DNA of 36,719 bases from JBFJKD01 sp041601945 (lineage in GTDB: Bacteria > Pseudomonadota > Gammaproteobacteria > Pseudomonadales > Porticoccaceae), in contig JBFIHG010000028.1 in assembly GCA_041601945.1 (NCBI GenBank), forward strand, positions 1 to 36,719. Direction: 5' to 3'. Each line of letters begins with the position of its first letter. Within the stretch, counting starts at the first letter, position 1. A model generated the notes under the pieces. That model was not told the DNA's origin and searched no databases. It worked only from the letters and a program-made list of their open reading frames with translations. A program made the position numbers and the translations under genes. Shown here piece after piece: positions 24,469 to 32,538 of this stretch.

Positions 24469-25740
24469 GTGGACAAACCAAACGAAACAGACGCTAGCGT
24501 AATGGCGCAAAACGGCGGCGACAGCAACGACGATAGCATCGGCAATAGCAAGGCCCCCGACGATGCGCAGCAAGCGCAACAGACCGTTGGCGAAGGGGCT
24601 GGGCAAAGTGCTGCGCCGACACCAGGCGCAACGGGGCAGCAGCAAACTGAGAAAAAGTCCAGTGGCGAAGGCGCGTGGAGGAAAGTCGTACTGCTGCTAT
24701 TACTCGCTGCGCTGGTTGGCGGTGGATTTTTTGGTTGGCAGTGGTGGCAACAGGCCGGGCCGGGCAGTTCGAAACAGGGACTTACCGCCATACTCGAACA
24801 GCAGCAGGGGCAACTGGACCGGTTACAAGGACAATTTGATCGCGAAACTCAGGACTGGGCGCAACGGTTTAGCGCGCAGGCGGCGCACGGCGATGGGATT
24901 GAAGCGCGCCTTGCCAGCCAGGAAGCGTTAATGCGAGATATGTCCGCTTCTGGCCGCGAAGATTTACTACTGGCGGAGGCGGAATTCCTGTTGCGTCTGG
25001 CCAACCAGCGATTGCTAAGTGAACGGCAACCCGGCGGCGCACTGGTGTTGCTCGAGGGCAGCGACAAAATTTTTTCTGAAATCGGTGATGCCGGATTATT
25101 TGCCGTACGCAAGGCGCTTGCCCAGGACATCAGCGCTTTGCAGCTTGCCGCGACAGTCGATCGGGAAGGCCTGTATCTGCAACTTGTGGCCCTGGGTGAA
25201 GCTGTCACTAAATTACAGTCGTTGCCCAGGCTGACGAACGCGGCGACGCCTACGACTGTGGACACAGCACAGGAGTCTTCGGTGGACGCGCCGGTGCACG
25301 ATGCTGGAGAGGCCGTGGCAGAGCAACCGCAGCTGCGCTGGTATGAAAAATTGCTCGCCAATGCCCGACAGGCCTTACACCGTTTTTCAGAGGGTTATCT
25401 GACCATCCGCACGCTCGACCGGCCAATGACGCCGATGTTGTCTGCGGATCAGGAGCTGTTGCTCAATCACAGCTTACGCCTTGCCCTTGAGCAAGCTGAG
25501 CTGGCGTTGTTGCGGGAGGAACAGGTGGTCTACGTGGCGAGCCTGCAAAAGGCCGAGCAGTGGCTGCAAACTTACTACCAGTTGAGTCCTGGCGCGCAGG
25601 TGTTGATCGCCCAGCTACAGGCCCTGCAAACCGAGGAAGTCGCGCAGAAGCTGCCGGACATTTCCGGGTCGCTGGACGCGCTACGGCACTATCAACGGGA
25701 GCGGGAGACACGTAAACCTGCAGCGGTCGCAACGCCATGA
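24469..25740 (+). CDS. hemX: HemX-family membrane protein
   Basis: A 423-residue inner-membrane protein. A Gln/Ala/Asp-rich cytoplasmic N-terminus of about 70 residues leads into one transmembrane helix (about 72-92) and a long helical periplasmic domain. That domain has the conserved LLLAEAEFLLRLANQRL segment near 164-180 and a second helical repeat. The family is often labelled uroporphyrinogen-III C-methyltransferase, but no SAM-methyltransferase motif is present. It starts with a GTG at 24469, with AGGA 8 bases upstream. The stop overlaps the hemY start. Function is not established; association with heme synthesis comes from position. Confidence 0.9.
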   Translation: MDKPNETDASVMAQNGGDSNDDSIGNSKAPDDAQQAQQTVGEGAGQSAAPTPGATGQQQTEKKSSGEGAWRKVVLLLLLAALVGGGFFGWQWWQQAGPGSSKQGLTAILEQQQGQLDRLQGQFDRETQDWAQRFSAQAAHGDGIEARLASQEALMRDMSASGREDLLLAEAEFLLRLANQRLLSERQPGGALVLLEGSDKIFSEIGDAGLFAVRKALAQDISALQLAATVDREGLYLQLVALGEAVTKLQSLPRLTNAATPTTVDTAQESSVDAPVHDAGEAVAEQPQLRWYEKLLANARQALHRFSEGYLTIRTLDRPMTPMLSADQELLLNHSLRLALEQAELALLREEQVVYVASLQKAEQWLQTYYQLSPGAQVLIAQLQALQTEEVAQKLPDISGSLDALRHYQRERETRKPAAVATP

Positions 25741-26954
25741 TGAAGCGCTTGCTGGTGGTTGCGTTGGCTCTGTGCTTCGGTGGCTTGCTGTACTGGCTCA
25801 TGCAGAACAAGCAGGGGTTTATTTTACTTTCTATCGATAACTATGCCATTCAGGCCAATTTGTGGTTAGTGGTGTTGTCGCTATTGGTACTGTGGTTTGT
25901 GGTGTGGTTACTGCGTCGCCTACTGGTGGCAATATTTGGACCGTTCGCCGCCCTGTGGGGGCAGCGTAAGGGTCGCGCACTCCGCAAAAGCCGGGCCCTT
26001 ACCAGGCGCGGTCTGGAGGCATTTGTGTCCGGGCATTGGGCTGCCGCGCAAAAATATCTCGGAAAGGCGGCACCCTCTTCGGATATGCAACTGGTGAATT
26101 ATGTAATGGCCGCACAGGCCGCTGTTGAGCTGGGGCAGAAAGATGCAGCCGAGCGCTGGTTGTCGAAGGCCAGCCTGTTGGGTGCGGAGGCTGGCTGGAT
26201 AGCGAGTTTGACCCAGGCCAAAATGCTTATCAGGCAAGATCGGCTGTCGGAGGCAGTGGCTCTGTTGCGCGAGCTGCATGAGCGCACGCCACACCATACT
26301 CAGGTGCTGGCGTTGCTGGCCGAGGTCTATCAGGAAAGTGGTGACCAGGAGAGTCTCGGCAAGCTGTTGCCGGACTTGCGACGCTACAAAGTCAAATCCA
26401 AATCCGCGTTGCAGGTATTAGAGACGAATTACTACCGTAGCCTGCTGGATGCCAAACGGGTCCAGCAGGTCAGCGTCGGCGACCCGCACGCGGGCGAAGC
26501 TGTTATGCGGTTGTGGTCTGAAGTTCCGCGTCAGCTGCGCCGTCATCCCGATCTTATTTTCGCCTGTGCCGGGGCACTGGAGCATGTTGGCGAGTCACTA
26601 CAGGCGGAATCTTTGCTGCGTGGTTATCTAAAAGGCGATAACTGGGAGCCACGCTTTATCAGATTGTATGGCGTGTTGCGCAATGGTGACGCGACAAGGC
26701 AATTGGCTTTTGCCGAGGGCTGGTTGCGCTCCCATCCAGAGGATCCGGATTTGTTGCTGACCCTCGGGCGCCTGTGTCGACGCGCCGGACTTTGGGGCAA
26801 AGGGCGGGACTATCTAGGCGCGTCGTTACGACTACGCCAGCGCCCGGAAGCTTATGCTGAATTGGCGGCCATTCTGGTAGAGCTTGGTGAGGTAGAAAAA
26901 AGCCACGAGTGTTATCAGCAGGGTTTGGCGGCGTATACGCCCGCCGCGGACTGA
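25737..26954 (+). CDS. hemY: HemY-family TPR membrane protein
   Basis: A 405-residue protein. Two transmembrane helices (about 3-23 and 42-60) are followed by TPR-like helical repeats, including LRELHERTPHHTQVLALLAEVY and a C-terminal PDLLLTLGRLCRRAGLWGKGRDYLGASL stretch. This is the proteobacterial HemY of the hemCDXY cluster, not the Gram-positive coproporphyrinogen oxidase of the same name. Its start overlaps the hemX stop (ATGA); a second ATG follows immediately. The exact function is unknown. It ends the heme operon and is convergent with pckA. Confidence 0.9.
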   Translation: MMKRLLVVALALCFGGLLYWLMQNKQGFILLSIDNYAIQANLWLVVLSLLVLWFVVWLLRRLLVAIFGPFAALWGQRKGRALRKSRALTRRGLEAFVSGHWAAAQKYLGKAAPSSDMQLVNYVMAAQAAVELGQKDAAERWLSKASLLGAEAGWIASLTQAKMLIRQDRLSEAVALLRELHERTPHHTQVLALLAEVYQESGDQESLGKLLPDLRRYKVKSKSALQVLETNYYRSLLDAKRVQQVSVGDPHAGEAVMRLWSEVPRQLRRHPDLIFACAGALEHVGESLQAESLLRGYLKGDNWEPRFIRLYGVLRNGDATRQLAFAEGWLRSHPEDPDLLLTLGRLCRRAGLWGKGRDYLGASLRLRQRPEAYAELAAILVELGEVEKSHECYQQGLAAYTPAAD

Positions 26955-27021
26955 CTTAATCGTTCCTGGGCATCGTAGCGCCAAGTGTGATTGTTTGCGA
27001 TCCATTGGCTCCCTGTTCCGC

Positions 27022-27038
27022 CGCTCCAGGTTGGAGCG
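27022..27038. repeat. Hairpin between convergent hemY and pckA
   Basis: CGCTCCA (27022-27028) and TGGAGCG (27032-27038) have a 3-base loop, a perfect 7-bp stem. It lacks a T-run on either side, so it is only a possible termination or mRNA-end structure. Confidence 0.4.
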
Positions 27039-27056
27039 ACAGTTGGGGCGTTGCGG

Positions 27057-28619
27057 TTAGCTCAGGTGAGGTCCGCTAGCGGTAATTTCTTCGGATACCG
27101 CAAATTTCTTGAAATTCTCGATAAACAGTGTGGCCAGCTTAGTGGCTTGCACGTCGTAGGCGGCGGTATCGCCCCAGGCGTCGCGGGGGTTTAGATATTT
27201 TGCATCGACGCCCGGTACGGCGGTGGGGATCTCCAGGTTCAGCAACGGCAGCTTTTGGGTTGGCACATTATGCAGCGCGTTGTTCTGAATGGCGGCCACG
27301 ATGGCGCGGGTAACGGGTATGGGAAACCGCGAACCCGTTCCCCCGGCGCCCCCGGCACCTCCAGTCCAGCCGGTGTTGACCAGATACACTCGGCTGTCAA
27401 AGTCTGCGATACGTTTCATCAAGAGTTCCGCGTATACGCTTGCGGGTCTGGGCATAAACGGTGCCCCAAAGCAGGTGGAGAAGGTTGGGTTGATGCCTGC
27501 AGCGGCACCCAGTTCCGTAGAACCCACCCGCGCGGTATAGCCGCTTAGAAAGTGATAAGCCGCCGCTTCCTTGGACAGGATCGACACCGGGGGCAATACG
27601 CCGGTGACGTCGCAGGTTAGAAAAAGGATGTTTTTGGGCTCCCCGCCCCGGTTCTCGGCGGTGCGCATTTGCACGTGCTCGAGGGGATAGCTACAGCGTC
27701 CGTTTTCAGTCAGCGTGGTGTCGTCGTAGTCGGCAACGCGCTGCGCGTTGGCCACGACGTTTTCAACGATGGCGCCGAAACGGATCGCATCCCAGATCAC
27801 GGGTTCATTTTTCTGACTCAGGTTGATGGTTTTAGCGTAGCAGCCACCCTCGACATTAAATACTGCGCCTTTGGCCCAGCCGTGTTCGTCGTCGCCAATC
27901 AGGTAGCGGTCTGGGTCGGCGGACAGGGTCGTCTTGCCAGTGCCAGACAGGCCGAAAAACAGCGCGACATCGCCATCCGAGCCCACGTTCGCTGCACAGT
28001 GCATGGGCATAACGTCCTTTTCTGGCAGTAAAAAATTCTGTACTGAAAACATGGCTTTTTTCATTTCACCAGCGTATTTCATACCCGCGATCAGCACCTT
28101 GCGCTGCGCAAAATTCAGAATCACCGCACCGCTGCTGTTGGTGCCGTCTCGCGCCGGGTCGCAAACAAAGTTAGCGGCGTGCAGTATTTTCCATTTTTCT
28201 TTACCAGCGGGATTAAATTTCTCAGCGCGAATAAACATATTGCGCGCAAACAGAGAGTGCCAGGCAGTTTCGGTAGTGACGGTAACCGGTAAATAGTGTT
28301 CGGGGTCCTGACCCACGTGCAGGTGGGTGACAAAACGATCCCGGTCGATCAGGTACGAGTCAACCCGCTCCCAGAGCGCGTTGAAGGCATCCGCCGCAAA
28401 TGGGCGATTGACCGGACCCCAGGCGATGGCATCGGTGCTGCTCGGCTCGTCGACGATGTAGCGGTCGGCCGGAGAGCGGCCGGTATGTTTGCCGGTGGTG
28501 GTGAGCAGCGCGCCCGTGTTGGTGAGTATGCCTTCTTTGCGCTGCAGAGCCAGTTCGATGAGCTCGGCGTGGCTGAGGTCGGTGTAGACATTTACCGCAG
28601 AATCTTCGATTTGCGTCAT
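27057..28619 (-). CDS. pckA: Phosphoenolpyruvate carboxykinase (ATP)
   Basis: A 520-residue enzyme converting oxaloacetate to phosphoenolpyruvate with ATP, the entry step of gluconeogenesis. The P-loop GLSGTGKTT is at 223-231, kinase-2-like LIGDDEHGW at 240-248, and the substrate motifs HTGRSPADRYIVDEP and MKYAGEMKK are present. The ATG at 28619 is used instead of an in-frame TTG at 28628 because CAGGA sits 9 bases before it. A small open frame ends 5 bases upstream (see separate entry). It belongs to the conserved yrfG-hslR-hslO-pckA set, but a candidate promoter in front suggests its own transcript. Confidence 0.97.
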   Translation of the reverse strand: MTQIEDSAVNVYTDLSHAELIELALQRKEGILTNTGALLTTTGKHTGRSPADRYIVDEPSSTDAIAWGPVNRPFAADAFNALWERVDSYLIDRDRFVTHLHVGQDPEHYLPVTVTTETAWHSLFARNMFIRAEKFNPAGKEKWKILHAANFVCDPARDGTNSSGAVILNFAQRKVLIAGMKYAGEMKKAMFSVQNFLLPEKDVMPMHCAANVGSDGDVALFFGLSGTGKTTLSADPDRYLIGDDEHGWAKGAVFNVEGGCYAKTINLSQKNEPVIWDAIRFGAIVENVVANAQRVADYDDTTLTENGRCSYPLEHVQMRTAENRGGEPKNILFLTCDVTGVLPPVSILSKEAAAYHFLSGYTARVGSTELGAAAGINPTFSTCFGAPFMPRPASVYAELLMKRIADFDSRVYLVNTGWTGGAGGAGGTGSRFPIPVTRAIVAAIQNNALHNVPTQKLPLLNLEIPTAVPGVDAKYLNPRDAWGDTAAYDVQATKLATLFIENFKKFAVSEEITASGPHLS

Positions 28620-28624
28620 TAGTA

Positions 28625-28798
28625 TCAATCCTGAGGAAAGTTCAAAAAAGGATAGTCCAAAAATACAGGGTTTAACCAGTCAGGGCCGGGTAGCTGATGC
28701 AACCGTTCGATCAGGGTGTCGCGCAGCAGACATTCCGGGGAGCACCCCAACAGGTAGTTTGCCGGAGCACATAAGGCAAAATGTGTCGAGTTGTTCAC
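28625..28798 (-). CDS. Candidate small leader ORF upstream of pckA (unrecognised, 57 aa)
   Basis: An open frame from GTG at 28798 (a TTG at 28831 would give 68 residues) ends with TGA 5 bases before the pckA ATG; the last codons contain the pckA ribosome-binding site. Codon use looks gene-like (many CTG, GAC, ACC, CGC), and the product contains two close cysteines in LLGCSPECLLRDTL and a PGPDWLNPVF stretch. No family is recognised and there is no clear ribosome-binding site for the GTG. It would lie entirely inside the transcript predicted from the promoter at 28831. It may be a real leader peptide coupled to pckA translation, or chance coding in a leader. Confidence 0.3.
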   Translation of the reverse strand: MNNSTHFALCAPANYLLGCSPECLLRDTLIERLHQLPGPDWLNPVFLDYPFLNFPQD

Positions 28799-28830
28799 CA
28801 GGTGAAATCGGTCCAGAAAAGCGGCCGCCA

Positions 28831-28860
28831 ATTATGCCAGAAAAGGTGCCGGGCGCGAAA
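28831..28860 (-). promoter_or_regulatory. Candidate extended -10 promoter for pckA
   Basis: On the minus strand, CATAAT (28831-28836) is preceded by TG-G (an extended -10) and, 18 bases further, by a poor -35, TTTCGC (28855-28860). The predicted start is near 28824, giving pckA a leader of about 205 bases. It falls just after the hslO stop. Confidence 0.45.
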
Positions 28861-28900
28861 CGCGAGTTTCCGTTTGCCCTGGGAGTCGTCCATCGTCACT

Positions 28901-29800
28901 TCAATGTAGAACCGGGCCTGATTCGAGCAGCACCGCGTCGATATCTGAGCGGGTGAATGTGTAGCTGAAGTGGCAGAACTGGCAGGTGACTTCGATGGTC
29001 GGATTCTCTGCCAGCATGGACTGAATCTCGCCTCGGCCCAGATTGGCCAGCATATTAGCCGTGCGTTCCCGCGAGCAGGTACATGCAAAACGCAACGCCT
29101 GGGGCGTAAACAGGCGCACGGACTCCTGATGGAACAGGCGGTGCAGTTGCTGCTGGTGGCTCAGGGTCAGCTGTTCTGCCGCGCTGACGGTGTGTGCGAG
29201 GCTGGTGAGCCGCTCCCAGGTTTCCTGGCGCTGTGCAAAGCTTTGCATCTTAAGTGGCAATGCCTGTAGCAACAGGCCTGCGGCACGCTGGCCGTCCGCA
29301 GTGATCCACAGGCGGGTGGGTAGTTGTTCGGAGCGTTCGAAATACTCTTCGAGGCAGCGATCAAGGCGGCTTTGCTCCAGGGGGACGACGCCCTGGTAGC
29401 GCGACCCTTGCTGCGGATCGATGGTGACGGCCAGATGCCCGTTACCTATAAGCTGGCGAATATCGTGGTCGTCTATGGAATCGTAAGCGTCAGGCTGAAT
29501 GCCATCTCTGAGCTGTCCGATGGCCCGCAGGTCGTGATGGTGGGAACAATCCGCCATAATCAGCGCGAGTGGGCCGTCGCCGCCCCGGGCCTGTAGCGTA
29601 ATGGTGCCGTCAAATTTCAGTGTGGCGCTCAGCAGCCCGACCGCGGCCATGAACTGACCAATCAAGGATTGCACCGCGTCCGTGTGGACGTGATGCTGGA
29701 GTGCAGTCCGGTAGCTCGCATCCAGTGAGATGATTTCCCCGCGCACGTCGCTATCGACAAAGATAAAACGTTGAAGAATATCGGATTCAGGTATTGGCAT
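28901..29800 (-). CDS. hslO: Redox-regulated chaperone Hsp33
   Basis: A 299-residue cytoplasmic holdase activated by oxidation plus heat. The C-terminal zinc site is intact: C240 and C242 in CTCS, and C273 and C276 in CQFC, the CxC / CxxC layout of the family. The N-terminal FIFVDSDVRGEIISLD and the middle ATLKFDGTITLQARGGDGPL segments are typical. The start is the ATG at 29800. hslR lies 99 bases upstream, with a small CGGGC/GCCCG hairpin (about 29832-29846) in between. It forms part of the heat-shock pair hslR-hslO. Confidence 0.96.
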   Translation of the reverse strand: MPIPESDILQRFIFVDSDVRGEIISLDASYRTALQHHVHTDAVQSLIGQFMAAVGLLSATLKFDGTITLQARGGDGPLALIMADCSHHHDLRAIGQLRDGIQPDAYDSIDDHDIRQLIGNGHLAVTIDPQQGSRYQGVVPLEQSRLDRCLEEYFERSEQLPTRLWITADGQRAAGLLLQALPLKMQSFAQRQETWERLTSLAHTVSAAEQLTLSHQQQLHRLFHQESVRLFTPQALRFACTCSRERTANMLANLGRGEIQSMLAENPTIEVTCQFCHFSYTFTRSDIDAVLLESGPVLH

Positions 29801-29899
29801 GGCGTAGTGTGGGGTGTCGGCGGCGGGGTGTCGGGCTAAAGCCCGGCAGCTGTGCCTGGGTACATTGGCGGCTTATGGTACTACATTTTGTATTTACAA

Positions 29900-30289
29900 C
29901 TATTGGTCGTGGGCGTTATTTTGAAATTGGTGTAACTGGCGACGCTGTTTTTTCGTGGGCCGTTGTTGCGGCGGTTGGTGACCGTCGCGTGCCGCGCTGC
30001 GCAGTGCCATATGCTGTTGTCGCCTGGCGATACTGTCCGGGGTTTCGGTATACAGAAGTTGGGCTTCGGGGGCACCTCTACGTTGCTCCGAGAGAGCTGC
30101 GACAACCACTGTTTTTGCGTCCCAACCCTGGCGAATTTCCAGCGTTGCACCGATTTTAATTTCGCGACTCGGTTTGGCGCGCTGCCCGTTAACCGTTATT
30201 TTGCCGCCCTCAATCGCGCTTTTGACCAGCGCCCGAGTTTTATAAAAACGCGCTGCCCACAACCATTTGTCGACCCGTATTTTTTCCAT
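29900..30289 (-). CDS. hslR: Ribosome-associated heat shock protein Hsp15
   Basis: A 129-residue S4-domain RNA-binding protein. The S4 fold is recognisable at about 3-65: KIRVDKWLWAARFYKTRALV, GGKITVNGQRAKPS, and IKIGATLEIRQG. A Gln/Arg-rich basic tail follows. Hsp15 binds free 50S subunits carrying a stalled nascent chain with tRNA and helps recycling. It lies 17 bases downstream of yrfG and upstream of hslO, the conserved order. Confidence 0.95.
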   Translation of the reverse strand: MEKIRVDKWLWAARFYKTRALVKSAIEGGKITVNGQRAKPSREIKIGATLEIRQGWDAKTVVVAALSEQRRGAPEAQLLYTETPDSIARRQQHMALRSAARDGHQPPQQRPTKKQRRQLHQFQNNAHDQ

Positions 30290-30306
30290 AATCGAGGACG
30301 TAGTTA

Positions 30307-30996
30307 TTAACCTGTTCCAGTGCCGCGTAAGTTGTCGTTTAAAGGTGCCGCCAGTAGTTCATAAAAATGGTCAATTGCCGGGAACTCCAGATTTCCCCGC
30401 GGTGCCTGCTTGCTGTCGGGCTGGCGAATACAAATCAGCTGTTTTATTCCGTACGCTCGAGCGGCACGCAGTACGGCTTCGCTGTCGTCGATAAACAGGG
30501 AGCGTGCGGGATTAAAGGTTACGTGCGTTGCGAGCTGCTGCCAAAACGCCTTCGATTCTTTTGGTGCGCCGTAATCGTGGGAAGAAATAACCTGGTCGAG
30601 CAGGATGTCGATGCCGGTAATATCGAGTTTCAGATCAAGGCTGTGGCGGTGAGCGTTAGTGATCAGTATGCGCGCGCGGCGATCTGCACCAAGCTGTTGC
30701 AGAAAACGCCGCACCTGAGGTCGTTCGGCAATCAGGTGGCTAACCTCCCGCTTCAGCGCTGGAATATCAACCGCCAGCGTGTGTGACCAGTAATCGGTGC
30801 AATACCAGTCGAGGGTGCCCTGCTTGCTCGCAAACTGACTCAGTAAGTCCTCAAGGGCCTGATCGGGGTCGAGGTCGTGATGTTCTGCGTAGCGCCGGGG
30901 CAGGTGGTGCAGCCAGAAATAGTTATCAAAATGCAGATCGAGCAGCGTGCCGTCCATATCGAGGAAAACGGTGTCGATGGCGCTCCAGTCAATCAT
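30307..30996 (-). CDS. yrfG: HAD-family nucleotidase, YrfG-like (GMP/IMP nucleotidase)
   Basis: A 229-residue HAD hydrolase. Motif I is DMDGTLLD (nucleophile and acid-base aspartates), motif II is the ITNAH threonine/asparagine stretch, motif III is the lysine in APKESKAFW, and motif IV is FIDDSEAVL. The long helical cap with WLHHLPRRYAEHH is typical of YrfG. Enterobacterial YrfG dephosphorylates GMP and IMP; that substrate preference here is inferred from synteny with hslR-hslO. It is divergent from nudE with only 41 bases between. Confidence 0.9.
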   Translation of the reverse strand: MIDWSAIDTVFLDMDGTLLDLHFDNYFWLHHLPRRYAEHHDLDPDQALEDLLSQFASKQGTLDWYCTDYWSHTLAVDIPALKREVSHLIAERPQVRRFLQQLGADRRARILITNAHRHSLDLKLDITGIDILLDQVISSHDYGAPKESKAFWQQLATHVTFNPARSLFIDDSEAVLRAARAYGIKQLICIRQPDSKQAPRGNLEFPAIDHFYELLAAPLNDNLRGTGTG

Positions 30997-31037
30997 TGCG
31001 GATAATACTCGAAAGTCAGTCTGGCAGGTTGCGTAAC

Positions 31038-31634
31038 ATGTCGTCCAATCCTAGCACAATGAAAGGTCCGAAAATATTGCAGCGACAGGCGGTGGCGCGC
31101 ACGCGTCTATTTAAGGTGGAACAACTCGAACTACGCTTCAGCAATGGTGTTGAGCGCACCTATGAGCGACTGGCTTCCGCCGGATTTGGCGCGGTGGTGG
31201 TGGTGCCCCTGTTAGATGATGCCTCGGTGGTGCTGGTGCGGGAATACGCAGCGGGAATCGAAGACTATCAATGGGGCTTGCCCAAGGGGGCGATCGACCC
31301 CGGGGAACAAAATGTGGCAGCGGCCAATCGCGAACTGCAGGAAGAGGCGGGCTATGGCGCGCGTCAACTTAGATTTATTAAAAGTATTCATTTGTCGCCG
31401 TCGTACATGTCGCGCACCATCGATATTGTGCTCGCGCAGGGCTTATACCCTGCATCCCTGCCTGGCGACGAACCGGAGCCGCTGGAGGTGATGACCTGGC
31501 CTCTGGCAGATTTAGGTGGACTGATGGAGCGGGGGGATGTTTCTGACAGTCTGTCCATTGCCGCGTTGTATTTGGTGCGCGACATTCTGCACGACCAGGG
31601 TTTACCGACAGAGGCGTGCGCTCCCGTCCCTTAA
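31038..31634 (+). CDS. nudE: ADP compounds hydrolase NudE (Nudix)
   Basis: A 198-residue Nudix hydrolase acting on ADP-ribose, NADH and related ADP compounds. The Nudix box is perfect: G84-x5-E90-x7-R98-E99-L-x-E102-E103-x-G105. The N-terminus around TRLFKVEQLELRFSNGVERTYERL matches NudE. The frame is open far upstream into yrfG, but the ATG at 31038 gives the family length; an ATG at 31059 is an alternative. cysQ follows after 31 bases, a common arrangement. Confidence 0.92.
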   Translation: MSSNPSTMKGPKILQRQAVARTRLFKVEQLELRFSNGVERTYERLASAGFGAVVVVPLLDDASVVLVREYAAGIEDYQWGLPKGAIDPGEQNVAAANRELQEEAGYGARQLRFIKSIHLSPSYMSRTIDIVLAQGLYPASLPGDEPEPLEVMTWPLADLGGLMERGDVSDSLSIAALYLVRDILHDQGLPTEACAPVP

Positions 31635-31665
31635 CCAAACACAAATAATAGGGAAAAATTTTAGC

Positions 31666-32535
31666 GTGACAAAAAACCATAGCGAGACAGGTGTTGAAAT
31701 TAGCCGTGGGGCGTTGCTGGAGCAGGTGATTGCGCTGGCGCAACGGGCGGGACGAGCAATACTCGACGTGTATGACGGCGATCAATTCAACGTGCAGACC
31801 AAAAGCGATGAGTCTCCGGTAACGGCGGCGGATCTTGCCGCCCATGCTCTGCTCGTGCCGGGCCTGCGCGGCTTATTGCCCGATGTTCCGGTGCTGTCGG
31901 AGGAGGGGGCTATCCCGGCTTTTCGCGAGCGTGCCCGTTGGCAGCGTTACTGGATTGTCGATCCGCTGGATGGCACCAAGGAGTTTATCCAGCGCAACGG
32001 CGAGTTTACCGTCAATATTGCGTTGATCGAAAATCATATCCCGGTACTAGGTGTTGTCTATGTGCCGGTTACCGGGGTCGTGTACGCCGGCTCGGCAGGG
32101 GCTGGTGCGTTCAAGGAAGTGGATGGGATACGTGCGTCCATCCAGGTGCGCCCATTGCCACCAGCCGGAGAAGTGACAGTAGTGGCCAGTCGTCGGCACG
32201 GTGCCGATACAGTAGAGGCATTATTGACACGTCTTTCGGCACAACTGGGCCCGGTGCACGCAGTTTCCATGGGCAGTTCACTAAAATTGTGTCTGGTGGC
32301 AGAGGGTAAGGCGGATTTTTATCCGCGCCTGGCGTTGACCTCTGAGTGGGATACCGCGGCTGCACAGGCGGTGGTCGAGGCGGCGGGCGGTGCCGTGCTG
32401 GATATTGATCTCGCACCAATGCGTTACAACACCAAAGAGGAATTACTCAATCCGTTCTTTTATGTGGTCGGCGACCAGACGTTTGCATGGTCAACGCTAC
32501 TGAAAAATGCGCAAAAAAACCACGACTCTACATAA
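31666..32535 (+). CDS. cysQ: 3'(2'),5'-bisphosphate nucleotidase CysQ
   Basis: A 289-residue inositol-monophosphatase-fold enzyme that hydrolyses PAP (and PAPS) to AMP, clearing the by-product of sulfate assimilation. The metal-binding motifs are seen: SEEGA at 78-82, DPLDGTKEF at 99-107 and WDTAAAQAVVEAAGG. The start is a GTG at 31666 (VTKNHSE), because upstream in-frame sequence overlaps nudE; an AGGG lies about 12 bases before. It ends 3 bases before the convergent mrcA stop. Confidence 0.94.
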   Translation: MTKNHSETGVEISRGALLEQVIALAQRAGRAILDVYDGDQFNVQTKSDESPVTAADLAAHALLVPGLRGLLPDVPVLSEEGAIPAFRERARWQRYWIVDPLDGTKEFIQRNGEFTVNIALIENHIPVLGVVYVPVTGVVYAGSAGAGAFKEVDGIRASIQVRPLPPAGEVTVVASRRHGADTVEALLTRLSAQLGPVHAVSMGSSLKLCLVAEGKADFYPRLALTSEWDTAAAQAVVEAAGGAVLDIDLAPMRYNTKEELLNPFFYVVGDQTFAWSTLLKNAQKNHDST

Positions 32536-32538
32536 CAG

